In this document: positions 51,941 through 61,582 of the stretch, in pieces
How positions within the stretch are numbered: the first letter of the stretch is position 1
Layout: every line of letters starts with the position of its first letter
NCBI GenBank assembly: GCA_030068145.1
Contig: JAPJBO010000084.1
Span: 248,001-312,000 of the forward strand
DNA: 64,000 bases
Direction of reading: 5' to 3'
Origin: Diplonema papillatum
Taxonomy: Eukaryota; Euglenozoa; Diplonemea; Diplonemida; Diplonemidae
The notes under the pieces: generated by a model
Seen by the model: only the letters and a program-made list of their open reading frames with translations
What the model was told of the DNA's origin: nothing
The model's database searches: none
Program-made: the position numbers and the translations under genes

Positions 51941-52978
51941 GTCTGCTTGTTCTCAAATTCACGGGGTCTAGCACTCCTTTGTGTCTCTCCTTTTTTTTTT
52001 TTTTTAATAGTACATCCAGGCTATGAGCTTCATTTTTCCTCAGTTTTCCAAATTCCGTCTCAATAGCCAATTTGCTTTTCCCGCTCTGAAATCGAAGCCT
52101 TTGTTTAGTTAGGCCACCCGAACCTTCCAAAAGGGGGCACCGCCCCCCGGCAAACGGTACGGTACATTCAGGTGGAGAAAGAGTTTGCACTTCTCAGTCC
52201 GTTTGTCGCGTAAGACATACGACCAACGTACTGGTGGCACTGTTTGCCATCTGTGTGACCCTCGCCCCGCTCCCCCTGGTGCGAACTCCTGAAGCCACCA
52301 GCCCATTTCAAATTCATCCACCACTCAGATAGTGTGTGCTGGTAAATCATTGGCACGAGTAGATGCAGACCGGAGATCACACGGAACAAGGCACTTGTTT
52401 CAACTCGGAGAGAATCTGTCAAGAATTCTGGGCTGCTTCTGAGCCTCGACTCTCCCACTCGGCTCAGCACCGGCGGCAGCCCCAAACTTCTGCCAGTCAG
52501 CCCACCATGCCCAGCGGCGACCCACCGATGGCCAGCCCCTGACCGCCAGCCAGCTTCCTGGCACAGCTGGCCTAACCCACGCCTCCACCGGACCCCCACG
52601 ACCTTTTTCATCGAGGGTCGTTTCTTGCACTTTTTTTTTTTATTTTTTGAGCTGCCCGGATTTCCAAATTCCGTCAGCTGACGGAATTTGGAATGCGAAG
52701 CTAATGCCCTGGTACATCTGTACTGACGGGAACATTTCCGGAACGACGGTTGCACATGAAAGAGAAAACGAAGCCAACGAAAAAGTGCTAATACAGGAAA
52801 GCCCCCTCCCAGAGAGGTTTATACCCTGTACACGCGAAGAACAAGAAACTTTTGCCTTATCATTTTCATCACCTTTGGTCAGTTGATGCTGATCGTCCGT
52901 TGCTTCGTTTATCAGTGCAAGCCCCAACTCCGGAAATGTTCTTACATAAGCACCTTGTGCCTTTGTGTCCTTGGTGTT

Positions 52979-53064
52979 GCTGGCGCTGCACGCTGTCGGC
53001 GTGCAGAGTGCGGCGAGGTGCTTGCTGGCGGCGCGCCCACCAACTGGCGTCGGTGAGGCGGCAA
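52979..53064 (+). pseudogene. Exon-1-end duplicate a, inside intron 1
   Basis: TGGCGCTGCACGCTGTCGGC, GTGCAGAGTGCGGCGAGGTG, GCGGCAAGAGAAGCTGAAGG match exon 1 at 51765-51940, but with the segment between GCGGCGCGC and GGCCTCGGCGAGG deleted. The copy continues across the donor into intron sequence. Confidence 0.85.
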
Positions 53065-53329
53065 GAGAAGCTGAAGGTCCACTCGTTCTCAAATTCACGG
53101 AGTCTTAGCACTCCTTTCCGCCTCTCTTTTTTGTCACCAAATCAGGTGAAAAGCCGCTAGTGCGCACAAACAAACGGAAGCGCCACACTAATTTTTTGTG
53201 TTAACATCCGCCCCTCAAATTTACGGAGTCTTGCACTCCTTTCCGTCTCTCTTTTTCTTTAGCCATACTTCAACTTTCTTTACACCTGTTGTGTAGGAAA
53301 TACTTGAGGAGGCTGCTGGTTGCGAAATC

Positions 53330-53540
53330 TCGAAGGCGGGCGGAGGCGGAGGCCCGGGGGGCCGTCCGGGAGGCGGCGGCGGGACCCTGCGGCGGCTGGC
53401 CCTCCGGGCGGCGGACTGCCGGCGCGCCGAGCGACGGGGGTGCGGCTGGCGCTGCACGCTGTCGGCGTGCAGAGTGTGGCGAGGTGCTTGCTGGCGGCGC
53501 GCCCACCAACTGGCGTCGGTGAGGCGGCAAGAAAAGCTGA
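53330..53540 (+). pseudogene. Exon-1-end duplicate b, joined to an element A left end
   Basis: Element A sequence GAAATACTTGAGGAGGCTGC + TGGTTGCGAAATCTCGAAG (53298-53335) runs straight into GCGGGCGGAGGCGGAGGCCC, the exon-1 sequence at about 51623, and on through CTGAAGGTCCGCTCG past the donor. Same internal deletion as copy a. Confidence 0.85.
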
Positions 53541-53680
53541 AGGTCCGCTCGTTCTCAAATTCATGGAGTCTTAGCACTCCTTTCCGCCTCTCTTTTTTGT
53601 GTTAACATCTGCCCCTCAAATTTACGGAGTCTTGCACTCCTTTCCGTCTCTCTTTTTTTACATAAGCGCCAGCTTGAAAG

Positions 53681-53946
53681 GAAATGCTCGACGATGCTGC
53701 CCGACAAAGAAGGGATCTCAAGTGCTGTAACTACCGAACCACGTGTTGAACGGACGTGAGGTCATGCGGGTCTACCCCTACACGACAAATCACACAAACA
53801 CAACAGGTCAAAAAATCCTGAGTGAGAAAACAACACACGGTGGTGTAAGCGAAGAACAAATCAGATTGTGTTTGTATTGTATTTGCCCCTTACCTCTATA
53901 TTTCCCCCCTTCCATTCGGAGTCGAAGCAGCTACGTCGAGTATTTT
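53681..53946 (+). mobile_element. Element B, complete copy in intron 1
   Basis: GAAATGCTCGACGATGCTGC at the left; GCAGCTACGTCGAGTATTTT at the right; 266 bp. Confidence 0.85.
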
Positions 53947-53989
53947 CTTTACACCTGCTGTGTAGGAAATACTTGAGGAGGCTGCTGGT

Positions 53990-54145
53990 TGCGAAATCTC
54001 GAAGCCCGGCGGCGGGTGGAGGCGGAGGCCCGGGGGGCCGTCCGGGAGGCGGCGGCGGGACCCTGCAGCGGCTGGCCCTCCGGGCGGGACTGCCGGCGCG
54101 CCGAGAAACGCGGCCACGACGGGCTCGGCTGGCGCTGCACACCGT
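53990..54145 (+). pseudogene. Exon-1-end duplicate c, joined to an element A left end
   Basis: GGAAATACTTGAGGAGGCTG ... CGAAATCTCGAAG (53965-54003) is followed by CCCGGCGGCGGGTGGAGGCG and the exon-1 sequence to GAGAAACGCGGCCACGACG and GCTGGCGCTGCACACCGTCG, then it stops. The junction lies within a few bases of that in copy b. Confidence 0.85.
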
Positions 54146-54250
54146 CGTATGTACCGGAAATAAGACGGAAAAAAATAGGTATCCGCGGGCCCCGGGGAAA
54201 TTTCTTTCGACCTTTTCCGCTTGGTTGGGTTGCAACCTAATCCAACACAG

Positions 54251-54346
54251 GTCAAGCAGTATGTCATGGCCACGCAGATACAGAGTTGGTGGCGCGCAAA
54301 GCGAGCTCAACAGCAACGTGAAGCTCAGTTCAAGCGAGAATGGGAG
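54251..54346 (+). CDS. TPR/IQ-repeat protein, exon 2 (32 codons, IQ motif)
   Basis: CCAACACAG|GTCAAG ... TGGGAG|GTGTGC. Reads VKQYVMATQIQSWWRAKRAQ then QQREAQFKREWE. ATQIQSWWRAKRA is a clear IQ motif (IQxxWRxxxxR). Both edges are phase 0. Confidence 0.8.
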
Positions 54347-54760
54347 GTGTGCATGTTTTCACATTTCTTCACAGAAGAAAAACCCCGCACTGTGCCTCAA
54401 AAGGCACCAGGCGAAGAAAAAAAAAAACCCGTTTGTGGTTGTATTAGTTCTCTCCCTCTAGCTCCCGTCGTCCCTCCCGAGTATTTTGTTCGAAAGGTTG
54501 CAAATTATCTCAGATCGACGGAAATCGGCGACCCCCCCCCGCACAACACCGAAGAAAACAACAACGAAGAGAACCAGAATTTGAATTCTCCCAACCAACA
54601 AAAAAACACTACACCCTTGCTGTTCCACCCCTTGTGCCCAGACTGCGATCCAACCCTTTCAAAGGACTCCGCTACCCCCCCGCATGTCAATCGGAGACGT
54701 AAAAGCACCGACTTCTTCACGCGAGCAAATGTCTAAAATTGTCCCCACCACCCCCTGCAG

Positions 54761-54889
54761 GAACTGGTGCACGAGAAGCCCGCGTGGGCAATGCAGCGGA
54801 TCAAGATGTGGTGGCAGTGGATGCGGTTCGAGCATAAGTTCGTCGCTGAGGTGCTACGCATCTGGGGCGAGAAGCAAAGGCAGAAAGAG
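54761..54889 (+). CDS. TPR/IQ-repeat protein, exon 3 (43 codons)
   Basis: CCCCTGCAG|GAACTG ... AAAGAG|GTGTGC. Reads ELVHEKPAWAMQRIKMWWQW then MRFEHKFVAEVLRIWGEKQR, QKE. It is an IQ-like helix (AMQRIKMWWQWMRFEH) with a Trp-rich face. Phase 0 at both ends. Confidence 0.8.
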
Positions 54890-55220
54890 GTGTGCACCTC
54901 AACATTGCTTCCAAAATCGAATCAAATGGGAAATGATCCTGCTGCAGGTTCAGTGCAGCAACCTTGTAACGATTTTTGCTTCCTCTAGCTAAGTGTACAA
55001 CATGCTTGGGCGGGCGTTGAGCTTGTTAGAGCGAACTTCCCTCCTCAAGTTTTATCCGACGGCTTGTGCTGCAGAGCGCCACTTGATGTCGGATTGGGAA
55101 GGGTATATTTATCCTGTGTTACTTCATGCATCGGACCATCATCAAGAGGCGAAACTCCGACACAATTCAAGGAACGACGTGAACCCCAGCCCGATCTTTT
55201 GAGACAGTTATTACGGCCCT

Positions 55221-55260
55221 GCCTGGACACACCCGCCCGTCGTTGCTACCGATTGGCTGT
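55221..55260 (+). rRNA. SSU rRNA 3'-domain scrap in intron 3
   Basis: TGGACACACCCGCCCGTCGT then TGCTACCGATTGG resembles the universal ACACACCGCCCGTCG...ACCGATTG of eukaryotic 18S rRNA, with one extra C. Flanking similarity is weak, so it is a short diverged fragment. Confidence 0.5.
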
Positions 55261-55417
55261 GGAGGTGCTCAACGATAGGGCAGAGCGGGCGGGATACGGG
55301 ACCGCGTCCTTCAACTTCCAGCTTTGCATGCTACGGTCGACCACTGTCAGCTAACCACTTAGCCAATGCAGCGCGCCTCCGGAGCGACTTACGCCCGCCG
55401 TAGCAGTGCGAAGAGAA

Positions 55418-55467
55418 GTGAGGAGACCGGAAACTCCCCGGAGAGATGGTCCCTGCACTCTAACTCG

Positions 55468-55514
<47 letters not shown>
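55418..55514 (+). repeat. Element R with long (CT)n tail, copy 3 (intron 3)
   Basis: CCGGAAACTCCCCGGAGAGA, TGGTCCCTGCACTCTAACTC, then about 45 bases of (CT)n. Confidence 0.85.
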
Positions 55515-55518
<4 letters not shown>

Positions 55519-55771
55519 TTTCGTAATAACAATTAATTGTAAACACGAAAGAGAACGCTGGCAGCGTGTTCGGGAGAAGTTTAGCCGACCGATCATATTC
55601 ACTCACTATCACTCACTAACAGGCTAATCCTCCCCCGGCACGTACAAACAAACATCGCGCCTATTCTTTTTGCTGTCACGTGGTGTAAGAGCATTAGCGG
55701 TCAACCGGAGACCTTGAAGTTCTAAACCAGACACATAACGCTAGATACTGGCTGACGCCGACCGTCTAAAG

Positions 55772-55873
55772 GAGCTTGCTTACTCGTCATGCATGGTGAT
55801 CCAGCAGGCATACCGATGCTACCTTGCCCGGCGCAGGGTGGAACACTTGCAGATTCGTGACCTGACACGCAAG
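55772..55873 (+). CDS. TPR/IQ-repeat protein, exon 4 (34 codons, IQ motif)
   Basis: CCGTCTAAAG|GAGCTT ... CGCAAG|GTATGC. Reads ELAYSSCMVIQQAYRCYLAR then RRVEHLQIRDLTRK. VIQQAYRCYLARRR is a canonical IQ motif. Phase 0. Confidence 0.8.
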
Positions 55874-56045
55874 GTATGCTTTGACAATGGAAGGAGGCTA
55901 TCGCCGTCAATTCGGTTGCAAGGATCAGAGTCCGCCACATTGTGCTGAAATCACTGTCCGACCGCATTGCATCTGCATGTTTCAGTCTCAGTCAGCCAAT
56001 CGTATTCAGTCGCAATAGCCAGGAGCTAATCGCATTGCGTTCATT

Positions 56046-56245
56046 GCGGTGTTGGGCACACAACTATTCCAAGCACGTTCTTGCACTTCCCTACTTACTG
56101 TAACACGGCGCAGATAGGACCAGTGCGGCGTTGAACACTATTATTCCAACCCCGTTTCTTGACCCCCCTGCTTGCTCAAAACACAGCGCAGACGGGCGGC
56201 GTGAACACACACCTATTCCAAGCACGTTGTTGCACCCCTCCTGCT
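56046..56245 (+). repeat. Family F fragments, three in tandem (intron 4)
   Basis: TATTCCAAGCACGTTCTTGC, ACACGGCGCAGATAGGACCA and CTATTCCAAGCACGTTGTTG repeat with a period of roughly 75 bases. Confidence 0.75.
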
Positions 56246-56482
56246 TGCTAGTGTTGTTGGCGGCCAGCAAGGAAGTCCCCCCGCGGCGTGCCGTGCTCTA
56301 ATCGTAAAGGGGGGGTCGAATATTAACACCGGTGTTATTATTCGATTTGTCGAATACTAAAAAAAGTTCCGGTAGCCGAATAGTAGCAGGATCAAGTAGT
56401 GGTAGTGTTTTTAGACAACCAGACGTGTATCAAATAATTGTTATTATTCAACCCCCCCTTTAAAACCCCACGTTCAATCCAG

Positions 56483-56587
56483 ATCGCATACTTGGAGAGC
56501 GAAGAACGTGCGCACGCGTCAACTGTGCTCCAAGCTTTCAACCGAGTCGTCAGAGCGAAGAGGGACATGCACAGAAGGCGTAGAGAG
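56483..56587 (+). CDS. TPR/IQ-repeat protein, exon 5 (35 codons, IQ-like)
   Basis: TTCAATCCAG|ATCGCA ... AGAGAG|GTATGT. Reads IAYLESEERAHASTVLQAFN then RVVRAKRDMHRRRRE. VLQAFNRVVRAKR is IQ-like. Phase 0 at both ends. Confidence 0.8.
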
Positions 56588-57472
56588 GTATGTAGGCCAG
56601 TCCACCCCCTATCACCTGGAACCGCATCGCATGGCTGCCGCCGTCTATCACGGCAATGCAGGCTATCGCCGCAGCTTCTTCGCACGGTCGGTACGAGAAG
56701 CGGCAATCGCGGATAAGGCAACGAGTACAGAGCAGCCGTCGCGCAGAAAAGCAGTAAAGCGACCCGCGTCGCAGGTGGCACAAAACGTAGAAGCCCGTGC
56801 GGCAGGGAGTGGAGACGAGGTGATGCAAGACGAAGGGGAAGCGCGAAGCCCCCAGCCCGGACGGATCAACAAGACGCAAGACCAGGCGACCAAGAGAAGG
56901 AGGGGGACGCGATCCAGAGACCCGGGCTAAGTAGCTTGGAACTACCTTTCTTCGGAGGGGCTCACGCACTCAAAGATCGACTTATACGCAGCTTCTTCGC
57001 ATTCCAACCTCAAACTATCACGGTGCATCACGTTGCACCACGGTTTGTCAGGTCTATCCCATCCCATCCAACGAGCCCGAGGTTCCCCATCTCAGTCATG
57101 GAACTCTGCGGTCGGTCCACACGGACACAGCTAGCCAATTTGACCCACGATTTCTCCAAAAGCTCCAGAAGGCTTAGAGTCGAAACAGTCTAGACCTCTT
57201 TGGGGCTGACCCATGGTTTCTCCAGAAGGCTTAAACTCGAAACACCTTGGTTTCTTCAGAAGGCTTAAACTCGAAACAGTCCAGACCTCTTTGGGGCTGA
57301 CCCATGGTTTCTGCAGAAGGCTTTCTGCACCCTCCACAAGCACACGTACTGCCACTATCGCAGATACGATAGTACGAAACCCTGGAGGAACCTTTTCGAC
57401 AACAGTCACCCGGAGACTATAAACCCCCGGACCTCCAAGTGAACTTGCACTCCGAAACCCCACCCATGACAG
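56588..57472 (+). other. Intron 5 of the TPR/IQ gene (885 bp)
   Basis: GTATGT...ACAG. It includes an element G-like piece (56602-56660), a plus ORF ending TKRRRGTRSRDPG that I do not call as an exon, element J (GGGGCTCACGCACTCAAAGA, 56954), a short repeated segment (CCATGGTTTCTCCAGAAGGC and CCATGGTTTCTGCAGAAGGC, 57210-57325) and the GTCACCCGGAGACTATAAA core. Confidence 0.55.
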
Positions 57473-60400
57473 ATCGCCGAGTTCGCAGCCCTCGAGGCGT
57501 GGAAGCGCCGGCAAGACGAAGAAATCGCCTCCGAGATCGAAGGCGTCGGCCGCCAGCACAAGGCCGCCCTTCGGCTCCAGCTGTTCTGGCGGCGGCGGCG
57601 CGCGCGGCTGGCGGAGCACAGCCGCCGCGTGCGTGAGCTCGAAGCCTGGGAGGGCGAGCGGTACCAACCGGCGACCGCTATCGCCGCTTGGTGGAAGGCC
57701 CACGCCTGCCGGAGAACCCACGGCCCCGCGCTGCGGCGCAGCCGCCACGACCGGATGGCCCGGGTGATCCAGCGGGCTTGCTGGTGCTTCCTCGCACGGC
57801 GGGAGAGCCGCCGGAGGCAGTCCGAAATTCACGGACAACCAGCAGCACCCAGTGGTCCCCACCAAAGGGAGATAGCCGCGGCGGGTGTCATCGGACGCTG
57901 GTACCGGGGGCTGGTGGCCCACAGGGAGGCAGCAGACCGGTTGCGGGCGATGCGCGAGGCGAAGGACCGCATGCAGGACGCAGAGCGGCGCGACGCAGTC
58001 GCGACGATGATCCAGTGCCAGTGGCGGGGGCACCTGCACCGGCGCACCGCGACGAGGGAGAAGGCGGCTGCGGCAGCTGGCCAACCGACACACACGGCGG
58101 CAGGCCCGCCGCTGCAAGCCTTCGCCGCGGCGGTGCAGGCCGCTGCCCGGAGCAAGCTGGCCGAGCGCGATAAGCACGTCCGCTCGTTCCTCCTCCGCAG
58201 GGCCTGCCGGCTCCGCGCCTCCTCCGCAGGCGGCCCCGCGCCCGCCGCCGATCTCTTCGCCCGCGTAGCCCCCGGCGCGATAGCGGAGCGCCTGCGGCGG
58301 CAGCAGCGCGTGCAGCAGGCCCTCCTAAGCTGGGCTGATGACCAGCCCCCCCCCAGCAAAGGTCCTGCCAGCGAAGGTCAAGAAGGCCGTCGAGAGGTTT
58401 CAAGCCGCGGCAGCGGTAAAGGTGGAGCGGAAGGTGGGGACGGATGCAATGCGGACCTCTACGAGACGGATAAGGGTGCGTGTTCACACGTCCGAGAGGC
58501 CGCGGAAACCCCGCTGCTGCCGGCAGACGCTGCTCCCGTAGACCTGTTCCGGGTGATCGCGGAGCCGGCGGTGGCTGAGCGGGTCCGCAGGCAAGACCGC
58601 CTGCGGATTGAACTCCAGCGCCGGGACGAGGCGTCTGCCGGTGATCCCGGCACGGTGGGAGCGCTGGCCTCCAGCAAGCGCCCAGAAGGGCGATCTCACA
58701 CGGTGGTGAAACCACGCAGAAAGGTTGACACGTCACTTGTTGAGGTTGACCCCTCCAGCAAGCTTCCAGAACAGCGATCTCACACGGTGATGGAACCACG
58801 CGAAAAGGTTGCCAATTCACTTGACCCCTCCAGCAAGTGCCCAGAAAAGCAATCTCACACGGTGGTAGAACCACGCAAAGAGGTTGATGAATCGGTTGTT
58901 GAGGGTGACCCCTCCAGCAAGTGCTCAGAAGAGCGATCTCACACGGTGGCGGAACAACACCGCAAAGAGGTTGACGAACCACTCGTTGCGGTTGAGGTGG
59001 ACCTCTTCAGCAGGATCGTGGCCCCCGCGGTCGCCGAGACGCTCCTGCGGCGGCAGCGGCTGCAGCGCGAGATCCTCCGCTTCGGCGACGACCGGATCGA
59101 GCACGCCGCCGCCGCCGTCATCCAGCGCCAGCTGCGCGCGGCGGCGGCGCGGCGGCTGGCCGCCGTCGCGCGGCGGGCACGCGGCGGCAGGCGGGCTGCC
59201 ATCGTCAAGGCGGAAGCCGCCGGGTGCATTGCGCGGGCGTACCGCAGGTGCAGGGAGACACGCGCAGCCAGGGGCGAGCTGCACCGCCGGATGTTGGAGG
59301 TCCGGGCGGCCTGCCTGCAGGCGGCCGAAGGCGAGGCTAAAAGCGCGGCCGGGGATCTTGCCGCTGCGGGCCCGAACCGGGCCAACCAGCGAGAGCTGGC
59401 AGCGGAGGGCGAGGGCGCTCCGGTCCTAAAAGGGGACCAGGGCGCGACCGCCGCAGGCGCCGCAGCGATAGCAGTTGGCACTCCTGCAGCTGGCACGGGC
59501 CGAGGACACGGAGGGGGCCAGGCCGCCGACGGCGTCGACACCGACCGGCGAGGGCTGGCAGCAGCCACGGTCCCGAAGGAAGGGGGCGCGACCGTCGCGG
59601 GCGCCGGCGCTGTTGCAGCTGGTACTGTCGCCGTGGCAGCTGGCGCGGTCGCAGCTGGCACTGTTGCAGCTGGCACTGTCGCAGCTAGCCCTGTTGCAGC
59701 TGGCGCTGTTGCAGCTGGCGCTGTTGCCGTGGCAGCTGGCGCTGTCGCAGCTGGTCACGGACACGGCGGTCGTCAGACCGACGAGGAACCGAAGGAAGGG
59801 GGCCCGGCCGTTGCCGGCGCGCCTGCAGGCAGCGCCGGCCCCGACCAAGCCGCCGCGGCCGACCGGCTGGCGAAGGACCTCGAGAAGCTCGCCGAGCTGC
59901 CCAGCCCGATCCTCTCCTGCGACAGCAGCAGCGGCGGCGACGACCCCGCCGCGGGCCAACGCGAGGCCGCCGCGGCGCGGACTATTAACAACGCGTGCCG
60001 CGCGCGGCTCGCGAAGCGGCGGGCGCGGGCCGAGCAGGCCCGGCGGGCTGCATCCGCCGCGGGGCGCGAGGACGCCCAGCGCAAGGGAGACGCCGCTGTG
60101 GCGTTGCAGTCCGCGTTCCGGAGCTACCGGCAGCGGCAAGCCTTCGCGCGCGTGCGGAAGCGCCACCGGGCGGCGGCCGCGCTGCAGCGGCTGTACCTGC
60201 TGTGGTCCGAGGTTCGGTACTGCAGCGACCTGCGGGCGGCGCGGTGCACGGGCCGTGAGGCCACGCAGCGGGAGGAGGCGGCTTGCGCCGTGCAGAGGGC
60301 CGTGCGCCAGTGGCTGAGCAGAGCTCGGCTGCTGGCGAGGCTGTCCGCACGGAAGTCGATGAACGCCGACCGAAGGCGGTGCGAGTCGGCGGCGGTGATC

Positions 60401-60571
60401 TCCGAGTGGTTCCACAGGTGCGCGCGGAAGCAGTCGTCACGCGTTCGGTACCAGGAGGCAGCCTGCCACCGGGCGGAGACGGCGCGCCGCGTCGACGCTG
60501 CGACCACCATCCAAGCCTTCGTCCGAGGCTGCAAGGCACGCGTCAACATCTCGGCAGCTGCGGTGGCATAG
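57473..60571 (+). CDS. TPR/IQ-repeat protein, exon 6 (1032 codons to TAG)
   Basis: CATGACAG|ATCGCC, phase 0, in frame to TAG at 60569-60571. It starts IAEFAALEAWKRRQDEEIAS and contains many IQ or IQ-like motifs: LRLQLFWRRRRARLAE, AIAAWWKAHACRR, RVIQRACWCFLARRESRR, GVIGRWYRGLVAHRE, TMIQCQWRGHLHRR, VIQRQLRAAAARR, ALQSAFRSYRQRQAF, ALQRLYLLW, TTIQAFVRGCKARV. Between them are three copies of a 30-residue module beginning DLF (58249-58334, 58540-58625 and 59000-59090), four copies of a 25-35 residue SSKxPExxSHTVxEPR repeat (58670-58975), and an Ala/Val/Gly minisatellite segment (59610-59760). The last IQ unit is duplicated downstream of the stop. Confidence 0.8.
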   Translation: MAEFAALEAWKRRQDEEIASEIEGVGRQHKAALRLQLFWRRRRARLAEHSRRVRELEAWEGERYQPATAIAAWWKAHACRRTHGPALRRSRHDRMARVIQRACWCFLARRESRRRQSEIHGQPAAPSGPHQREIAAAGVIGRWYRGLVAHREAADRLRAMREAKDRMQDAERRDAVATMIQCQWRGHLHRRTATREKAAAAAGQPTHTAAGPPLQAFAAAVQAAARSKLAERDKHVRSFLLRRACRLRASSAGGPAPAADLFARVAPGAIAERLRRQQRVQQALLSWADDQPPPSKGPASEGQEGRREVSSRGSGKGGAEGGDGCNADLYETDKGACSHVREAAETPLLPADAAPVDLFRVIAEPAVAERVRRQDRLRIELQRRDEASAGDPGTVGALASSKRPEGRSHTVVKPRRKVDTSLVEVDPSSKLPEQRSHTVMEPREKVANSLDPSSKCPEKQSHTVVEPRKEVDESVVEGDPSSKCSEERSHTVAEQHRKEVDEPLVAVEVDLFSRIVAPAVAETLLRRQRLQREILRFGDDRIEHAAAAVIQRQLRAAAARRLAAVARRARGGRRAAIVKAEAAGCIARAYRRCRETRAARGELHRRMLEVRAACLQAAEGEAKSAAGDLAAAGPNRANQRELAAEGEGAPVLKGDQGATAAGAAAIAVGTPAAGTGRGHGGGQAADGVDTDRRGLAAATVPKEGGATVAGAGAVAAGTVAVAAGAVAAGTVAAGTVAASPVAAGAVAAGAVAVAAGAVAAGHGHGGRQTDEEPKEGGPAVAGAPAGSAGPDQAAAADRLAKDLEKLAELPSPILSCDSSSGGDDPAAGQREAAAARTINNACRARLAKRRARAEQARRAASAAGREDAQRKGDAAVALQSAFRSYRQRQAFARVRKRHRAAAALQRLYLLWSEVRYCSDLRAARCTGREATQREEAACAVQRAVRQWLSRARLLARLSARKSMNADRRRCESAAVISEWFHRCARKQSSRVRYQEAACHRAETARRVDAATTIQAFVRGCKARVNISAAAVA

Positions 60572-60800
60572 CGACTGCAGCAACCAACTCGCGTTGCAGA
60601 CAGACGCTGCGACCACCATCCAAACCTTCTTCCGAGGCTGCAAGGCACGCGTCAATATCTCGTCACCTGCGGTGGCATAGCGACTGTAGCAGCCAACTCA
60701 AACGCTGCGACCACCATCCAAGCATTCGTCCGCGGCTGCAAGGTACGCGTTCGCATTCTTGTCTGGCGCTTGCGCGTGCGCTGCAAAAAGCTGGAGTGAC
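60572..60800 (+). pseudogene. Two further copies of the last IQ unit beyond the stop
   Basis: GCTGCGACCACCATCCAAAC (60608) and GCTGCGACCACCATCCAAGC (60704) repeat the exon-6 end, each followed by TTCxTCCGxGGCTGCAAGG. The third copy reads on as AATTIQAFVRGCKVRVRILV to TGA at about 60798. They are out of frame with exon 6, so either 3'-end decay or alternative exons (TTGCAG and GACTGTAG precede them). Confidence 0.55.
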
Positions 60801-61403
60801 AGCCATGAGCTGACTGACCGGAGCTCGAGTCTGCTGAAGTGATATCAAAAGTGCTCCACACGGCAGCGAGACTTCCCTCGACGTCAGTTGTGTCCTTGAG
60901 CCACATTCTGGGTATCTGTGGAAGACCGGGTTAAGGCTTGACTCTGCCTTGTTCATCATCGTTCCAACAGGCTGCACAACTGTCAAACTGCAGACTGATT
61001 TTAGGCACTGCGCATGATCTGGAAATCGTCATTGTTTCTGCAGCAGCATATCTTCCGGAGTACAATTGCAGGGAAATATTGATGGCGAGAAACTAAGTAA
61101 ATAACGACCTTCCAGCGTGCGTGCGGATGGAATCTCGTCACACAAACATGCGCCCAGAAATGGGCTGCGGGAGGAGTCCGGTGCCGAGTTGAAAGGGAAA
61201 ACGAAATCATGCGCCAACCCGGATGTGCAGCGAGCATTGTTATTCTTGAATAAGTGTCATGGTCTTCGCCCGTTCGAGTAGATTCGAGGGTCTCCCATTC
61301 CGTTCCTCCAAGCATCGCAGAACATAAAGAAGAATAGGTGCAGAAGACAAGTCGGAAGCTTTTCGTTGTAGAAGATCCTTCGGTCTCAGCCAGACTAATA
61401 CTT
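60801..61403. other. 3' flank of the TPR/IQ gene
   Basis: AT-richer DNA without repeats I recognise and without convincing exons. Confidence 0.45.
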
Positions 61404-61582
61404 TTAGAAGGGTGACCGATTTCTGTCGGAAGGGGCAGCATACAACGAGCTCGTGTCCATCAATGGCCCCACCAACAGCTTTTCCACTCGTCCCTCTGTT
61501 TCCAGCATCGTCCTGTCCTCATTCAAAACGCAATTACCCCGTCGGTCAGCCGTTGACTCCTTCTGGACTACCTGCAGACTCT
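61404..61582 (-). CDS. Orphan terminal exon, unknown protein
   Basis: The minus frame reads ESLQVVQKESTADRRGNCVL, NEDRTMLETEGRVEKLLVGP, LMDTSSLYAAPSDRNRSPF, TAA. Acceptor CATGTGCAG|AGAGTC. The opposite strand (YNELVSINGPTNSFSTRPSV...) is also open, so the strand is not certain. Convergent with the TPR/IQ gene if real. Confidence 0.35.

Larger units (their letters stand above)
51941..54250 (+). other. Intron 1 of the TPR/IQ gene (2310 bp)
   Basis: GT...AG, phase 0. The intron is a mosaic: a dispersed repeat (52852-52945), copies of the gene's own exon-1 end (52979, 53330 and 53990), element A left ends, a complete element B, and a perfect 28-bp palindrome at 52664-52691 (CCAAATTCCGTCAG and its complement). 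CTCAAATTCACGGAGTCTTAGCACTCC-like sequence just after the donor is repeated at 53090, 53215, 53555 and 53620. Confidence 0.75.

Noticed and set aside
56600..56935. Extra exon of the TPR/IQ gene (basic ORF ending TKRRRGTRSRDPG)
   Set aside because: Its first part is element G sequence and it ends in a stop without a donor, so it cannot join exons 5 and 6.
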